Below, piece by piece: positions 53,134 to 61,100 of a DNA stretch of 64,000 nt (the first letter of the stretch is position 1; each line of letters opens with the position of its first letter). The position numbers and the translations under genes were made by a program. Source of the DNA: Sphingomonas ginkgonis (GTDB lineage Bacteria > Pseudomonadota > Alphaproteobacteria > Sphingomonadales > Sphingomonadaceae); assembly GCF_003970925.1 (NCBI RefSeq), contig NZ_RWJF01000001.1, forward strand, positions 1,730,501 through 1,794,500. The letters are read 5' to 3'. Under the pieces are notes generated by a model. That model did not search any database and was not told the DNA's origin. It worked only from the letters and a program-made list of their open reading frames with translations.

Positions 53134-53475
53134 ATGAAGACCATCGCAACGGGCGGCGCCCTGCTCCTCGCGGCCACGCTGGGCACCGCCACCATCGCCG
53201 CAGCGCAGGAGGTCAGGAGCGAGCGGGTCAGCTATGCCGACCTGAACCTCGCCACGCCGGCCGGGCTCAAGGCTCTCCACTACCGGATCGACAAGGCCGC
53301 CGGGCGGATCTGTGGAAGCTCGCCCTTCCTCGACGGCGCCGGCCAGGCGGTGTGGCAGGCCTGCATCGACAATGTCCGGGCAAGCGCCAAGCCGCAGCTC
53401 GCCCTGCTGATCGAGCGGAATGGCAAGGGGCCGGCACTCGCCTCCGCCTCACTGTCGGTCAGCGCGGTCCGCTAG
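53134..53475 (+). CDS. UrcA family protein
   Basis: 113 residues, exported (signal peptide ending ATIAAAQ). The UrcA signature is VSYADLNLATPAGLKALHYRIDKAAGRICG plus a second Cys at about 70. Function unknown; the family is common in sphingomonads and Caulobacter-type bacteria. AAAGGAGG upstream of ATG 53134. Confidence 0.85.
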   Translation: MKTIATGGALLLAATLGTATIAAAQEVRSERVSYADLNLATPAGLKALHYRIDKAAGRICGSSPFLDGAGQAVWQACIDNVRASAKPQLALLIERNGKGPALASASLSVSAVR

Positions 53476-53536
53476 GCGGCACCCCTTCGCCCGCGCGGCT
53501 TCTCCCCAGCCCCGCGCGGGCGAACCCGCCAGCCGG

Positions 53537-54286
53537 TCAGCGGCCGACCATCGCCCGGACCGCATCGGCGTAGAGGCGCCCGACCGGCTGTTCGGCCCCG
53601 TCGTTGAGGCGGGCGATCCACCGTCCCGAGGGCACCCGCTGGAAGCCGGTGATGAAGTCGCGGCGGACGATCGCCGAGCGGTGCAGGCGGACGAACATGG
53701 CGGGGTCGAGCCCTTCCTCCAGCGCGTTCATCGAATGGTGGATGAGCCAGCTGCGCTGCCCGACGTGGAGCCGCATATAATCGCGCTCGGCCGAGACCCG
53801 GTCGATGTCGGCGACCGCGATCCGCACCAGCCCCGACAGGTCCGACGCCCAGAACTCCTCGAGGAAGCCGGTGCCGGGTGCCGGCGTCGGGGCGGTGCCC
53901 GGAGGATTCCGCTCGAGATAGGCGCGGGCCCGCTCGATCGCGCGGCCCAGCCGCTGCGGCTCGACCGGCTTCATCAGATAGTCGACCGCGTTGACGTCGA
54001 AGGCGGCAACGGCGAACTGGTCGAACGCGGTGATGAAGACCACCGCCGGGCCCGGTCGGCGCGCGGCGATCGCGCGGGCGACATCGATTCCGTCGAGCCC
54101 GGGCATGGCGATGTCGAGCAGCATCACATCGGGCTTGAGCGCCTCGGCCATCCGGACCGCGCCGTCTCCGTCGCTCGCGGTGCCGACGAGATCGACGCCC
54201 TCGCACCGCGCGAGCAGCAGCTGCAGCCGCTCGGCCGCGAGCGGCTCGTCGTCGGCAATGAGGATCTTGAGAACCGGCTCAGCCAT
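53537..54286 (-). CDS. LytTR-family response regulator
   Basis: 249 residues. Receiver domain with Asp12-Asp13, phosphoacceptor Asp58 (LLDIAMPG), Thr near 86 and Lys106 (LMKPV); LytTR DNA-binding domain from about 140 with AVADIDRVSAERDYMRLH and FVRLHRSAIV. Cognate kinase is the overlapping upstream gene. Target genes unknown. Confidence 0.9.
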   Translation of the reverse strand: MAEPVLKILIADDEPLAAERLQLLLARCEGVDLVGTASDGDGAVRMAEALKPDVMLLDIAMPGLDGIDVARAIAARRPGPAVVFITAFDQFAVAAFDVNAVDYLMKPVEPQRLGRAIERARAYLERNPPGTAPTPAPGTGFLEEFWASDLSGLVRIAVADIDRVSAERDYMRLHVGQRSWLIHHSMNALEEGLDPAMFVRLHRSAIVRRDFITGFQRVPSGRWIARLNDGAEQPVGRLYADAVRAMVGR

Positions 54287-55541
54287 CGGCCCGTTCGAAC
54301 GGCATGGTCATCCGCACCTCGAACCCTCCTTCGTCGAGGGGGCCGTGGTGGCATTCGGCGCGCGCTCCGAAGCGCGCCTGCAGGCGCTGGCAGACATTGG
54401 CGAGGCCGACCCCCGTGCTCTCGTTCATGACCGCGTGCCGCGACGGGCGGGACTGGGCGCCGCCGGAGGTCCGGTTGGTCACCGCCAGCTGGACCGACCG
54501 GTCGTCGACGCGCCTCGCGACGATGCTGAGGACGACCTTGTCGCGGGTCGGCGACACCCCGTACTTGATCGCATTCTCGATCAGCGGCTGGAGCAGCAGC
54601 GCCGGCAGCCGCGCCTTCTCCAGCTCCGCGGGAACGTCGACCTCGACCTTCAGCCGGCGCGGGAAGCGGACCGTCTCGATGTCGAGGTAGAGGCGCTGCA
54701 TCGCGATCTCCTCGGCCAGCGTGACGTCGGCGGTGGCATCGGCGGTCAGCGTCGAGCGGAGGAAGTTGGACAGCTTGAGGATCATCGCCTCGGCCTCGTT
54801 GGGACGGCCCGACAGGACCAGCGAGGAGAGGCTGTTCAGCGTGTTGAACAGGAAGTGCGGATTGACCTGGTAGCGGAGCGCGCGGATCTGCGCGGTCTGC
54901 GCGGCGCGTTCCGCCCCGGCCAGCCGGCGCTGCGCGGCGAGCGCTTCCGACTGGGCGAGGGTGGCGAGATAGAAGGCGCTCCACGCGGCGAAGAAGAAGA
55001 GCCAGATGACCGCGGCGTCGGCGGCGATCTTGAGCTGCTCGCGCTGGTTGAGCGCGCTCATCTTGGGCAGGGTGAGGACGAGCGGCTCCTGCGCGGTGCG
55101 CTCGATCCGGATCTCGGGTCCGCGCTGGATGACGGTGAAGCCCTCGCGCGCCTGGTAGCGGCTCTCCTCTCGGCTGTGCTCGTCGCGCCAGCGATCGGAG
55201 ACCATGAGCACGCCGGCCTGAAGGCAGGCGGCGAGCAGCGAGGAGACGCCCGCGACCAGCGCCCGGCGGCGGATCGTCGCGTCCTGCGCGACCAGCTCGA
55301 TCGCGGCGTAGATCCCGACCGTCAGGACGACTCCGCCGAGGATCATGAAGCTCTTGTCGGACAGCGTTCCCTGGAGATCTCCGGCCAGCCAGCCGCGGGC
55401 GACGACGGTGAGCGCGTAGACGACCCAGAAGCCGAGGATCGACTTGAGCGCGATCCGCCACTCGCCGAAGCGGCGGCGCTCCTGGCCGGGCTCGCTCGCG
55501 CCGGCCCGGGCCGGGCGAGTGGCGAGGAAGGGCATGTTCAT
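54279..55541 (-). CDS. LytS/YehU-type sensor histidine kinase
   Basis: 420 residues with four predicted membrane segments (about 33-50, 65-83, 95-115, 173-193) and a periplasmic stretch between the last two. His-kinase domain (PF06580) with His229 in RYQVNPHFLFNTLNSL, then N box LLLQPLIENAIKYGV and G box STGVGLANVCQRL. Overlaps the LytTR gene by eight bases. Signal unknown. Confidence 0.9.
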   Translation of the reverse strand: MNMPFLATRPARAGASEPGQERRRFGEWRIALKSILGFWVVYALTVVARGWLAGDLQGTLSDKSFMILGGVVLTVGIYAAIELVAQDATIRRRALVAGVSSLLAACLQAGVLMVSDRWRDEHSREESRYQAREGFTVIQRGPEIRIERTAQEPLVLTLPKMSALNQREQLKIAADAAVIWLFFFAAWSAFYLATLAQSEALAAQRRLAGAERAAQTAQIRALRYQVNPHFLFNTLNSLSSLVLSGRPNEAEAMILKLSNFLRSTLTADATADVTLAEEIAMQRLYLDIETVRFPRRLKVEVDVPAELEKARLPALLLQPLIENAIKYGVSPTRDKVVLSIVARRVDDRSVQLAVTNRTSGGAQSRPSRHAVMNESTGVGLANVCQRLQARFGARAECHHGPLDEGGFEVRMTMPFERADG

Positions 55542-55644
55542 CACGCCGATTGTGCCGGGACGCGCGGGAACAGGCAATCGGCCGCTTCGGCGCCGGCAGA
55601 GCGGGGCGCGCGGCTGGTCGAAAAGCGAGTGGTCGTTTCGGGGC

Positions 55645-55670
55645 GGAACAGAGCAAATGGGCGCACGTTT
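55645..55670 (+). promoter_or_regulatory. EcfG-type general-stress promoter
   Basis: GGAAC (55645-55649), exactly 16 bases, CGTTT (55666-55670), a perfect match to the alphaproteobacterial general-stress consensus. The small protein at 55697 starts 27 bases downstream. No regulator (EcfG, NepR, PhyR) is in the window. Confidence 0.75.
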
Positions 55671-55696
55671 GAAATCGGGAACAAGGAGACGTTTCC

Positions 55697-55909
55697 GTGG
55701 CCGACGACAAACAGCAGACGATCCGCGAACCGGTGCTTTCGGGACCTCCCGAGCGAGAGCTGGAGCACCGGCTGCGCAAAAACCCGACCGATCATGACAC
55801 CAAGGTCGACGTCGGCAGCGACGAGTCGATGGACGCGTCCGACCCCCCGGCGGCCTCGCAGCCCGGGACCGCCGACGAGCCGGTCGCCTCGTCGGGCTTC
55901 CCGGACTGA
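55697..55909 (+). CDS. Small acidic protein under stress promoter
   Basis: 70 residues, highly acidic and Pro/Ser-rich, likely disordered (MADDKQQTIREPVLSGPPE...). No family recognised. GTG 55697 has AAGGAGA upstream. The exact general-stress promoter is the main clue to a role in stress survival. Confidence 0.65.
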   Translation: MADDKQQTIREPVLSGPPERELEHRLRKNPTDHDTKVDVGSDESMDASDPPAASQPGTADEPVASSGFPD

Positions 55910-55924
55910 CGGGACCCGCATTTC

Positions 55925-55956
55925 CGCTCTCCGGCAAAATCAAGCTGGAGAGCGGA
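55925..55956 (+). terminator. Hairpin after the small stress gene
   Basis: CCGCTCTCC (55925-55933) and GGAGAGCGG (55948-55956) form a perfect 9-bp stem with a 14-base loop. GAGCGGACCGT (55951-55961) can alternatively pair with ACGGTCCGCTC (56045-56055). The rest of the 238-base gap holds only the upstream region of the next gene. Confidence 0.5.
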
Positions 55957-56147
55957 CCGTTACGGGAGCGATTCAACTAAAAGTTGCAGGGAAGTGACAC
56001 GACCACATGATCTAGTGGTCGGTGAGAAATTGGACTTGCGAAAGACGGTCCGCTCCGGCTCAATCTGAACGGGGGGTGGGATCGTGGTTAAGCTTTTTGC
56101 AAGCGCTACCACAACATGATCTCGCTCGGGCAAAAGGAGTCGGGGTC

Positions 56148-56699
56148 ATGACGACGCGGACGAGCCAGCCGGCTGGCGGCACGCTGCTGATCACGGAATT
56201 GAAGGAGTTCGCCAGCTTTCCGAAGGCGACGCAGCGGTACATCCGCCGCTCGCTGGACGTGGCCTACGGCCGACGCGATGCGATCGGCTGCTGGGCGCGC
56301 GACGAGGCGGAAGCGGCATCGATCCGGGCGCAGACCCGGCTCTACAAGCAGATCGACACGCTTCGCCACCAGGTGCCGGACGACAGCGGCCTCGACATGA
56401 TCGAGCCGTTCCTCGGGCTGCTGGTGACTCTGAGCGCGTTCGACCTCGGCCAGGACCGGCTGCCGAACTTCGCCGCCTACCGCTTCCTATACGAGCGGCT
56501 GCTGGGCGCGGCGGTGCGGCCGTGGCTGCCGAGCGCCTTCTGCTCGGCCGCGGCGCTCCCGCACCTCCATCCGGACCGGCGCCGGAGCCTGCTCCAGTCG
56601 ATCAGCGAGAGCGCGGCAACCGCGCCGGGTTGGTCGAACCGCGAGCCGGTGTTCTGGCCGGAATGGGTCGAGAAGGTGGACGTCAAGGCCGCGGCCTGA
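56148..56699 (+). CDS. Hypothetical protein
   Basis: 183 residues, unrecognised, soluble and mostly helical (for example FASFPKATQRYIRRSLDVAYGRR). AAAGGAG precedes ATG 56148; an extension to 56022 is unsupported. TGGTTAAGCTTT (56085-56096) upstream also occurs before the tad genes at 12693-12704. Confidence 0.6.
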   Translation: MTTRTSQPAGGTLLITELKEFASFPKATQRYIRRSLDVAYGRRDAIGCWARDEAEAASIRAQTRLYKQIDTLRHQVPDDSGLDMIEPFLGLLVTLSAFDLGQDRLPNFAAYRFLYERLLGAAVRPWLPSAFCSAAALPHLHPDRRRSLLQSISESAATAPGWSNREPVFWPEWVEKVDVKAAA

Positions 56700-56722
56700 C
56701 GCTCGACCGCGACGACAGGAAG

Positions 56723-56746
56723 AGGGCGGGCCGGGGGACTCGCCCT
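56723..56746 (+). terminator. Terminator candidate
   Basis: AGGGCG (56723-56728) and CGCCCT (56741-56746) with a 12-base loop, followed by GTTTCGTT, downstream of the hypothetical gene. Confidence 0.45.
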
Positions 56747-56801
56747 GTTTCGTTGGGGCTTCGGTGGTGGAGATCCTGCTGCCGAAGGGGTGCCGACCAG
56801 A

Positions 56802-57287
56802 CTAAGCCGGCCGCAGCCCCGGATAGATCTCGGCGAGCGCCGCAATGCTGGTGGGCGCATCGCGATGGTGGACGAAGATCCCGCCCGCTTCCTCCCAGCG
56901 GTGGCGGTGGTCCTCGCGGTCGTCGACGAGCACGTCGGCGCCGCTCATGTGGCGATGCTTGTCGCGCGCCATGCAGGTGATGATGGAGACGCCGGGGAAA
57001 TGCTCCTCGGCCCAGCGCAGCTTCTGCGGTGCCGCCCAGTTGCCGAGCGGAAGGCCGGTGAGGATCGTCGGCTCGAGATGGCGGACGGCGGCGAACAGGG
57101 CACGCGCGTCGGGCATCTCGGGCAGCCGGGCGTAGAAGTCGGGCGCGGCCGCCAGGCGGCGCCAGAAGTCGCGCCGGCCGTGGCGCTGCTGGAAGGTCTC
57201 GGCGTCGGTGCCGAGCAGCCGGCGGGCGCCCGCGTCGAAGTCGGCGAGCACGCCGTCGCAGTCGAGGAACAGCCGCGGGCGGTCCAT
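56802..57287 (-). CDS. HAD-family 5'(3')-nucleotidase-like phosphatase
   Basis: 161 residues. HAD motif I is DCDGVLADFD (Asp9, Asp11), motif II ILTGLP and motif III/IV VLVDDREDH. The pattern fits the NT5C 5'(3')-deoxyribonucleotidase group. Its ATG overlaps the stop of the upstream 2H-like gene, so the two are co-translated with the Mur ligase gene before them. Confidence 0.8.
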   Translation of the reverse strand: MDRPRLFLDCDGVLADFDAGARRLLGTDAETFQQRHGRRDFWRRLAAAPDFYARLPEMPDARALFAAVRHLEPTILTGLPLGNWAAPQKLRWAEEHFPGVSIITCMARDKHRHMSGADVLVDDREDHRHRWEEAGGIFVHHRDAPTSIAALAEIYPGLRPA

Positions 57288-57658
57288 CAGAAGCGGGCGG
57301 GGGCGACCGGCACCGGGACGGGATGGTCGAGTTCCTGCCAGCCCTGCGCCTTCAGCACGTCGTTGCTCTCGCGCGCGGTGCGGCCCGGGCCCAGCGACCA
57401 GGTGATGTGATAGGTGGAGCCGTCCGGCCGGTCGGCGGTACCGTCGATCGTCACCACATAGCATTCGACCCCGTCGCCGTCGTCGGCCCGGCCGACGATC
57501 ACCGCGCGCACCGGCGCTGGCCGCTCGGCCCCCGGCTTCACGGCGAGGGTGACATGGTCGGCGACGACCTCGGCATAGGCGGGCGGGAAGCGCTCGAGCA
57601 GGGACGCGCGCTCGGCGCGGTCGAGTTTCCAGCCGATCACGGTTCCGGGCCTGGCCAT
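57287..57658 (-). CDS. Possible 2H-phosphoesterase-like protein
   Basis: 123 residues with two His-x-Thr motifs about 50 residues apart (His35-V-Thr37 in DHVTLAV and His84-I-Thr86 in TYHITWSL), the signature arrangement of 2H phosphoesterases and related RNA-repair-like domains. Short for the superfamily and not otherwise recognised. Neighbours: Mur ligase gene 10 bases upstream, HAD phosphatase overlapping by one base. Confidence 0.6.
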   Translation of the reverse strand: MARPGTVIGWKLDRAERASLLERFPPAYAEVVADHVTLAVKPGAERPAPVRAVIVGRADDGDGVECYVVTIDGTADRPDGSTYHITWSLGPGRTARESNDVLKAQGWQELDHPVPVPVAPARF

Positions 57659-57668
57659 GCCGCTCCAA

Positions 57669-59060
57669 TCAGCCGCGGTCGGCGAGGTTCCCGACGAGTT
57701 CGGCGGCGAACTCGCTCAGCGTGTCGTCGCGGGCGCCCATCACCGCGATGCGGTCGCCGGGGCGGGCGAGTTCGAGCAGGCGTTCGCCGATCCGGGCCCG
57801 CTCGGGGATATGCTCGGCCTTCCCGCCGGCGCGCTCGACCGCGGCGGCGAGCCAGTCCGATCCGCGCGAGCGGTCCACGGTCCCGCCCTGGTAGACGGGG
57901 TCGGAGAGGATCAGCAGGTCGTCGCCGCGAAGGCCGCGGGCGAAGGTGGCGGCGAGCTCTTCGCCCATCTTGGCGAGCGGGCCGTAGCCGTGCGGCTGAA
58001 AGAAGACGAGCAGCCGCCCGGGCGCGGCGGTCAGCGTCGCGAGGGTCGCGGCGATCTTGTCAGGGTTGTGGCCGAAATCGTCGATCACCGTCACGCCGCC
58101 AGCTTCGCCGACCGTCTCGAGCCGCCGCTTCAGCCCGGCGAAGCGGCCGAGCGCCGGGGCGGTCTCCGCCAGCGGAAGGCCGAGCGCATGGGCGGCGCCG
58201 AGCGCGGCGAGCGCGTTCAGCGCGTTGTGGCGACCGGGCACCTGCAGCTCGACCGGGTGGGTGTCGCCGGCGATCGTGACCGAGAAGCGGCTCCCGCCCG
58301 GCACAAGCTCGAGGTTGCGGCCCTGGACCGCCGCGCCGGGGCTGTCGAACCCGTAGCCGATCGGCTCCTTGAGGATCTCGGCGATCGCGCGCGCTTCCGG
58401 GTCGTCGAGATTGACGACCGGCCGCGCCGCGCGGCTGAGGAAGGCCCCGAACAAGCTGCGCAGCTCGTCCATTTCCTTGTGGTCGAGGCTGACATTGTTG
58501 AGCACCGCGATGTCGGGTCGGTAGAGCGCGATCGATCCGTCGCTCTCGTCGACCTCGGAGACGAACAGCTCGGGGTCGCCGACCAGCGCGCTGGCGAAGG
58601 GGGTCGCGGGCGAGACGAAATTCTTCATCACCGCGCCGTTCATCACCGTCGGCTGGCGGTGCAGCGCGTGGAGGATCCAGCCGATCATCCCGGTCACGGT
58701 CGACTTGCCGCTGGTCCCGCCGACGGCGACGCTGCGGCCGGCCTGGTTGAGCAGCCGGGCGAGCAGCTGCGGGCGGGTGAGATGCTCGAGCCCGAGCGCG
58801 CGCGCCCGCTGGACGTCGGGGATCGTCTCCTCGACCGCGGCCGAAGTCACCAGCACCATCTCCTCGGCGAGCCCGCTGCCGTCCTGCGGGAAGAGGCGGA
58901 TGCCGAGCGAGCGGAGATAGTCGAACTTGGGGGCAAGGCGGCCGGCGTCGAGCGCGCGGTCCGACCCGGCGACCCTCGCTCCCGAGGCCCGCACGATCGC
59001 CGCCAGGGGAAGCATGCCGCTGCCGCCGACGCCGCAGAAGAAGAAGCTGGATTGTGTCAT
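57669..59060 (-). CDS. Mur ligase, Mpl-like
   Basis: 463 residues, three-domain Mur ligase: Rossmann start FFFCGVGGSGM, ATP loop GGTSGKST (114-121), central HNALNALAALGAAHALGLPL and C-terminal DDFGHNPDKI. It resembles UDP-N-acetylmuramate:peptide ligases (Mpl) that reuse recycled peptides, or a divergent MurC; a separate MurC elsewhere would favour Mpl. The LdcA gene lies divergently next door and ampG is at 32.5 kb. ATG 59060. Confidence 0.75.
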   Translation of the reverse strand: MTQSSFFFCGVGGSGMLPLAAIVRASGARVAGSDRALDAGRLAPKFDYLRSLGIRLFPQDGSGLAEEMVLVTSAAVEETIPDVQRARALGLEHLTRPQLLARLLNQAGRSVAVGGTSGKSTVTGMIGWILHALHRQPTVMNGAVMKNFVSPATPFASALVGDPELFVSEVDESDGSIALYRPDIAVLNNVSLDHKEMDELRSLFGAFLSRAARPVVNLDDPEARAIAEILKEPIGYGFDSPGAAVQGRNLELVPGGSRFSVTIAGDTHPVELQVPGRHNALNALAALGAAHALGLPLAETAPALGRFAGLKRRLETVGEAGGVTVIDDFGHNPDKIAATLATLTAAPGRLLVFFQPHGYGPLAKMGEELAATFARGLRGDDLLILSDPVYQGGTVDRSRGSDWLAAAVERAGGKAEHIPERARIGERLLELARPGDRIAVMGARDDTLSEFAAELVGNLADRG

Positions 59061-59107
59061 CACCGCCGCCCTATTTGAGCTTCGGCGCCAAGACAAATGG
59101 GGTGGGG

Positions 59108-59920
59108 ATGCGAATCGCGGTAGTGGCACCCAGTTGCACGCTGAAGCTCGACGCGGCGGCGGCGGTGAAGGGGATCGTCGCTGCGCGCGGCGATGCCGAT
59201 CTGCTGATCCATCCCCAGTGCTTCCTCTCCGACGGGCATTTCGCCGGCGCGGACGCCGCCCGGCTGGCCGCCTTCCGCGAGGTCGCGGCCGATCCTGCGA
59301 TCGACGCGGTGTGGTTCGCGCGCGGGGGCTATGGATCCAATCGGATCGCCGCGGCGGCGGCGGCCGACCTGCCCCCCGCCGCGCTGACCAAGCGCTATGT
59401 CGGGTACAGCGACGGCGGCTTCCTGCTCGCCGCGCTGCACCGCGCCGGCGCTCCGGTAGCGCACGGGCCGATGGTCCAGGACGTCGCGCGCAGCGGCGGC
59501 GAGAAGGCGGTCGGACGAACGCTCGACTGGCTGGCAGGCGGCTCGCCGGAGGCGCTCGAACCTGGGCTGGGTGGCCCTGCCTTCGCCTTCAATCTGACGG
59601 TCTTGTCCTCGCTTCTTGGCACCGCGCTCGAACCCGAGTGGAACGGCGCCGAGCTGCTGATCGAGGACCTCGCCGAGCATCACTACCGGATCGACCGGAT
59701 GATGTTTCACCTGACCGGGCAGGCCGGCGTTCGGCGGCTGCGCGGGATTCGCATGGGCCGGCTCAGCGACATTCCCGACAACGAGCCCCGCTGGAGCGGC
59801 GACGCCGAGGCGATCGTCCGCGACTGGTGCGGGCGAAGCGGGATCCCGTATCTTGGCCATGCCGACATCGGCCACGACGCCGCCAACCGGATCGTCCCGT
59901 TTCCGCTCCGCGACGGCTGA
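59108..59920 (+). CDS. ldcA: Muramoyltetrapeptide carboxypeptidase (LdcA, S66)
   Basis: 270 residues of the peptidase S66 family; LdcA cleaves the terminal D-Ala of recycled tetrapeptides. MRIAVVAPSCTL, the FARGGYGSNRI block and YSDGGFLLAALH region hold the expected Gly-Tyr-Gly-Ser environment; HADIGHD near the end carries the catalytic His. ATG 59108 preferred, with GGTGGGG upstream. Starts 47 bases from the divergent Mur ligase gene. Confidence 0.85.
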   Translation: MRIAVVAPSCTLKLDAAAAVKGIVAARGDADLLIHPQCFLSDGHFAGADAARLAAFREVAADPAIDAVWFARGGYGSNRIAAAAAADLPPAALTKRYVGYSDGGFLLAALHRAGAPVAHGPMVQDVARSGGEKAVGRTLDWLAGGSPEALEPGLGGPAFAFNLTVLSSLLGTALEPEWNGAELLIEDLAEHHYRIDRMMFHLTGQAGVRRLRGIRMGRLSDIPDNEPRWSGDAEAIVRDWCGRSGIPYLGHADIGHDAANRIVPFPLRDG

Positions 59921-59953
59921 ATTTTCCCCTTCCGCAGAGCCATTGCAAAGCGC

Positions 59954-59987
59954 GTTGAACTACGCTCTACCTTGCGCAGAGTTCAAC
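59954..59987 (+). promoter_or_regulatory. Inverted repeat upstream of the SWIB gene
   Basis: GTTGAAC (59954-59960) and GTTCAAC (59981-59987) are perfect inverted copies 20 bases apart, ending 12 bases before the start codon. Could be an operator or an mRNA stem near the ribosome site; no known factor assigned. Confidence 0.4.
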
Positions 59988-59998
59988 AGGAGGGCCTC

Positions 59999-60274
59999 AT
60001 GGCAAAAGCATCGAGCGGGACTGGGCGCAAGGCAGGAGGCGGGCTTGCCCGTCCGGTAACCCCGTCGCCGGATCTCGCCGCGATCGTCGGCACGTCGCCG
60101 CTGCCGCGCAGCGAAGTGGTTTCGAAGGTGTGGGACCATATTCGCAAGAACAACCTGCAGAACCCGCAGAACAAGCGGGAAATCGTCGCCGACGACAAGC
60201 TGAAGAAGATCTTCGGCAAGGATCGGGCGACGATGTTCGAGATGAACAAGCATCTGTCTAACCACCTCAAGTAG
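59999..60274 (+). CDS. SWIB/MDM2-domain protein
   Basis: 91 residues. A basic flexible N-terminus leads into a SWIB domain (about 20-91) with SPDLAAIVG, VVSKVWDHIRKNNLQNPQNKREIVADDKLKKIFG. Bacterial SWIB proteins are of unknown function and may bind nucleic acid-associated proteins. CAGGAGGG precedes ATG 59999. Confidence 0.88.
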   Translation: MAKASSGTGRKAGGGLARPVTPSPDLAAIVGTSPLPRSEVVSKVWDHIRKNNLQNPQNKREIVADDKLKKIFGKDRATMFEMNKHLSNHLK

Positions 60275-60275
60275 G

Positions 60276-60331
60276 GTCCGCCTCCAGGCGGACGAGAAGG
60301 GCTCGCGCGGGGACACGCGCGGGCCCTTTTT
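60276..60331 (+). terminator. Tandem hairpins ending in an intrinsic terminator
   Basis: First stem GTCCGCC/GGCGGAC (60276-60293, TCCA loop). Second stem AAGGGC-T-CGCGCG (60297-60309) with CGCGCG-G-GCCCTT (60316-60328), one G-T pair, then TTTTT: a textbook terminator for the SWIB gene and, read the other way, a possible stop for the extensin-like gene. Confidence 0.85.
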
Positions 60332-60355
60332 CACGTCCGGCGCGCCCGAATCCGC

Positions 60356-61075
60356 TCAGCGGCACGCGCTCCAGCCGCTGTGCCGGGCGAGGTCGAGGTG
60401 GAAGTGGCCGCGGTGGGCCTTGTTGTAGTCGGGCGACAAGGTGGTGGTGAACAGCCCGCACGCACCGTCGCGGAGCCGGTGGAGGAAGGCGGCCGCGCGC
60501 GGATCGCCGCCGCGCCAGCCGCTGCCGACCAGGATCGTCCGGCCACCGGCGAGCCGGACGCCGACCAGGTCGATCGCGTTCGCCGTCGCATGTTCGCTGA
60601 AGGCGCCGGCCTTCCGTCCGTAGAGGCGGCGGCAGCTGAGCGTGCCGGCATGGAGCAGCTGGACCGCGCGCTCGCCGTAGAGGTCGTGCGCGGCGGGCTG
60701 GAGCACGTCGCGATCCCACAGCAGCAGGCCGGCCGCGAGCGGACAGCTGGCGAGCGGCGACGCCGGGCGGAAATCCGCCTTGCGGCTGCCCCCGGGCAGG
60801 ATCCGGACCGCATCGTCGAAGCGGCAGTCCGGGCCGGCGTCCACCGCTGCCGCGGGCCGGTCGGCCGCGCCCGCCTCGGCGAGCAGCGCTAGGCACTGGG
60901 CCGGATCGTCGCGGAGCGCGGCGAGCTTCTCGGCGGTGAAGCGCCCGGGCGGATCGCCGAGGCGAAGCCGGGTCCACGGCAGGTCCTGCGGATGGCGCCC
61001 GGTCCACCCCGCCAGCTCGATGATCGCGACCGCCGCCACGGTCAGCAGGATGAAGAAGAGGAGGGCGCGGCGCAC
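60356..61075 (-). CDS. Extensin-like family protein
   Basis: 239 residues: membrane anchor or signal (LLFFILLTVAAVAIIELAG) and the extensin-like C-terminal domain (PF06904) with CRRLYGRKAGAFSEHATANAID and KAHRGHFHLD, where His and Asp are arranged like LAS-type metallopeptidases. Probable D,D-carboxypeptidase-like wall hydrolase. Follows the NUDIX gene by 25 bases. Confidence 0.82.
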   Translation of the reverse strand: MRRALLFFILLTVAAVAIIELAGWTGRHPQDLPWTRLRLGDPPGRFTAEKLAALRDDPAQCLALLAEAGAADRPAAAVDAGPDCRFDDAVRILPGGSRKADFRPASPLASCPLAAGLLLWDRDVLQPAAHDLYGERAVQLLHAGTLSCRRLYGRKAGAFSEHATANAIDLVGVRLAGGRTILVGSGWRGGDPRAAAFLHRLRDGACGLFTTTLSPDYNKAHRGHFHLDLARHSGWSACR

Positions 61076-61100
61076 CGCGGGTGAACGCCCAGCGCGGCGT

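Noticed and set aside
55951..56055. Long-range 11-bp inverted repeat GAGCGGACCGT / ACGGTCCGCTC
   Set aside because: The arms are 83 bases apart and the left arm overlaps a better local hairpin, so no function was claimed.
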